NCBI GenBank assembly: GCA_025455345.1
Contig: JALOMS010000221.1
Location: 1 to 7,439 of the forward strand
DNA length: 7,439 nucleotides
Direction: 5' to 3'
Origin: Thermoflexibacter sp.
Lineage (GTDB): Bacteria; Bacteroidota; Bacteroidia; Cytophagales; Thermoflexibacteraceae
The notes below the pieces were generated by a model, which was not told where the DNA came from, searched no databases, and saw nothing but the letters and a program-made list of their open reading frames with translations. The translations under genes and the position numbers were made by a program. Positions within the stretch are counted from its first letter, which is position 1; each line of letters starts with the position of its first letter. Positions 6,057-7,439 of the stretch are shown piece after piece.

Positions 6057-7034
6057 TTGCAAACTCTCGACTACAACCTACTAAGCAAACGCTTAGAAAT
6101 TTTAAAAAATGCTATTGCTATCAAGGATAGTGAAGATATTGACTTTCAATTAAATAAATTATTAAAAGTGTTGCCTTCTGACTTTCAAGAAGTTCAGGAA
6201 CTCAAAGAGGTAAGTACCATTATTACACATATTCAGATGCAGTCTTATGGTGAAGCGGCTCGTGTTTTGACTGATTTGCTGACTAAGTTTAGTTCCCTGA
6301 CTGTTTACATAGACCCTGAAATTAGTGGTTTGAAGTTAGAAACAGAATCGTTGGAATTGAAAATCAGTAGCTTGCAAGATGAAAAAGCAGATTTGGAAAA
6401 ACTGATTTATGATTTTGAAGTAAGGCATAATCGAGAATTAGGAGATATTATTTTGCAGATTCTTATTTTGCAAAGACAGATTGCAGAAAAAGAGGCAAAA
6501 CAAAACCCTAAAAGTGAAGAAAAACAAAGACAATATCAAGAGGCAAAACAAGATTATGAAAACTATCAGCAGAATTTTGAGCAAGCAAAAATACAAAAGA
6601 GCTACACACTTTCAGAAGAACTGAAAGAAGAATTGAAAGCTAATTACAGAAAAGCGTCAAAACTTTGTCATCCTGATGTAGTGCCAGAAGGCAGGAAAGA
6701 AGCAGCAGAAAAGATTTTTGTAGAACTCAAAAACGCCTATGACGAGAACGATTTGAAAAAAGTAAATGAACTATTAGATTATTTGGAAAAAGGCAAACCG
6801 TTTTCTACCAAACATGAAACAATTAGTGACAAAGAAAAATTGAAGATAACTATTATTCGTTTACGGCAGATTTTGAATGAATTGATAAAGCAAATTGATG
6901 AAATTAAAATTGCTGAAAGTTATCAACAGATTAGTCAGATTGATGATTGGAATACTTATTTTAAGACGACAAAAGAAGATTTAATCAAGGAGTTAGAAAG
7001 ATTACAAGGACAATCAAACCATTCAACTATCTAA
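6057..7034 (+). CDS. Coiled-coil protein with an embedded J domain (DnaJ-like)
   Basis: The protein has 325 residues. A TAA at 6045-6047 closes the frame upstream, and the first in-frame ATG falls only at residue 61, so the TTG at 6057 is the likely start. Residues 1-75 are helical. Residues 95-180 form a long charged coiled coil (LETESLELKISSLQDEKADL and onward). A J domain follows at about 184-243: helix II LKANYRKASKLC, the HPD motif at 205-207, and helix III AAEKIFVELKNAYDEND. HPD is the element that stimulates Hsp70 (DnaK) ATPase. Helix I is not of the usual form, though SEELKEELK may serve. A second coiled coil (about 258-315) ends the protein. The Gly/Phe, zinc-finger and C-terminal client domains of DnaJ are absent, so this is a specialised class C J protein that may bring DnaK to a particular partner. 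No membrane span is seen. Confidence 0.85.
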   Translation: MQTLDYNLLSKRLEILKNAIAIKDSEDIDFQLNKLLKVLPSDFQEVQELKEVSTIITHIQMQSYGEAARVLTDLLTKFSSLTVYIDPEISGLKLETESLELKISSLQDEKADLEKLIYDFEVRHNRELGDIILQILILQRQIAEKEAKQNPKSEEKQRQYQEAKQDYENYQQNFEQAKIQKSYTLSEELKEELKANYRKASKLCHPDVVPEGRKEAAEKIFVELKNAYDENDLKKVNELLDYLEKGKPFSTKHETISDKEKLKITIIRLRQILNELIKQIDEIKIAESYQQISQIDDWNTYFKTTKEDLIKELERLQGQSNHSTI

Positions 7035-7057
7035 AAAAATAACCATTTAACAAATGA

Positions 7058-7324
7058 ATGAAATACAAGCTAAACATCAATAAACCTGCGCCAGAGGAAA
7101 AGGAAATAGAGGAATCTAAAAATTTTAATAGGATTTTGCGCCAATATAGAGAAAAAAGGCGAACAAAATCCTTGCACAATGTATTACTTAAGCTCAACAA
7201 GCAACTCCCTGTTCTTATCATTACTATACTAATGGTGCTGATTATCATTTACTTGAGTAAGATATTGAAAAAAATAGAGAAGCAAGAACACAAAAATATT
7301 CCCCAACAAGAACAAAAGCAATAG
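7058..7324 (+). CDS. Small single-span membrane protein of unknown function (88 residues)
   Basis: I do not recognise a family. The N-terminal half is soluble and strongly basic before the membrane (ILRQYREKRRTKSLHN, 26-41). A single hydrophobic span covers about 50-67 (LPVLIITILMVLIIIYLS). A short polar tail rich in Lys, Glu and Gln follows (KKIEKQEHKNIPQQEQKQ). The positive charge before the span suggests the N-terminus stays in the cytoplasm, though the tail just after it is also basic, so the topology is not certain. There is no signal-peptidase site. The start is ATG at 7058; an overlapping ATG at 7054 opens only nine codons in another frame. It lies 23 bp after the J-domain gene and seems to end the operon. 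It may tether a partner to the inner membrane, but nothing in the sequence proves this. Confidence 0.7.
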   Translation: MKYKLNINKPAPEEKEIEESKNFNRILRQYREKRRTKSLHNVLLKLNKQLPVLIITILMVLIIIYLSKILKKIEKQEHKNIPQQEQKQ

Positions 7325-7439
7325 AGGAAAACTATCTTTTTAAATAAGCATAGTCTGAATGGTAGAGGAAAATCCAAATAAAAATCCAAAATTCATTCTT
7401 ACAATGATTGATTTTTAAAAATTGAATAGTAATATTGCG
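7325..7439. other. A/T-rich gene-free tail of the window
   Basis: No reading frame or RNA gene is supported here. A ten-base AAAATCCAAA is repeated at 7369-7378 and 7381-7390 (12-bp period), and ATTTTTAAAAAT at 7411-7422 is a perfect palindrome with no loop. Neither resembles a classical terminator, so the end of the preceding operon is not marked by a clear stop signal in the window. Confidence 0.5.

Noticed and set aside
7027..7248. Minus-strand open frame overlapping the small membrane protein gene
   Set aside because: Its hydrophobic stretch mirrors the membrane span of the plus-strand gene; the plus frame has better context at the end of the operon.
7411..7422. ATTTTTAAAAAT palindrome as an operon terminator
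   Set aside because: It has no loop and no G/C stem, so it would not form a stable terminator hairpin.

Overview
The window looks like chromosomal DNA of a Bacteroidota member. My best guess is the Cytophagales, but this rests on protein family resemblance only. The clues are the A/T-rich leaders that mostly lack Shine-Dalgarno sequences, a Bacteroidota-style AddB-like nuclease, a Bacteroidota-type Uma2 nuclease and a short LRR protein of a kind common in Cytophagales. No rRNA, tRNA, transposase, integrase or CRISPR array was seen.

Layout. Positions 1-2826 (minus strand) hold 942 codons of a large AddB-like PD-(D/E)XK protein that runs off the left edge, just after the DxK part of its nuclease site. 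A 275-bp divergent intergenic region (2827-3101) follows. It contains a strong, nearly symmetrical hairpin with A and T tracts on its flanks. Everything to the right is on the plus strand: an ECF-type sigma factor (3102-3656, GTG start); a Uma2-family endonuclease (3737-4357) behind an unusually good AGGAGG; a short leucine-rich-repeat protein (4386-4949); a DUF6602-like PD-(D/E)XK protein (4952-5722); a 96-residue protein of unknown function (5739-6029); a coiled-coil J-domain protein with an intact HPD motif (6057-7034, TTG start); and an 88-residue single-span membrane protein (7058-7324). The last 115 bases show no gene.

How the genes may work together. The AddB-like protein belongs to double-strand-break repair and exonuclease complexes; its AddA-type helicase partner is not in the window. 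The sigma factor may have its own promoter. From 3737 (certainly from 4386) to 7324 the genes are co-directional with gaps of 2 to 28 bp, and the LRR and DUF6602 genes almost touch (TAG, 2 bp, ATG). They are probably one transcript. Its content is two nuclease-fold proteins, one LRR protein, one coiled-coil J-domain protein, one small membrane protein and one orphan. I do not recognise this set as a named defence or conflict system. It is the best candidate here for something undescribed, but a linked function is inference only.

Gene order is clear from reading frames. The weakest points are start codons (non-ATG for two genes, shortened starts for two) and the functions of the 96- and 88-residue proteins.
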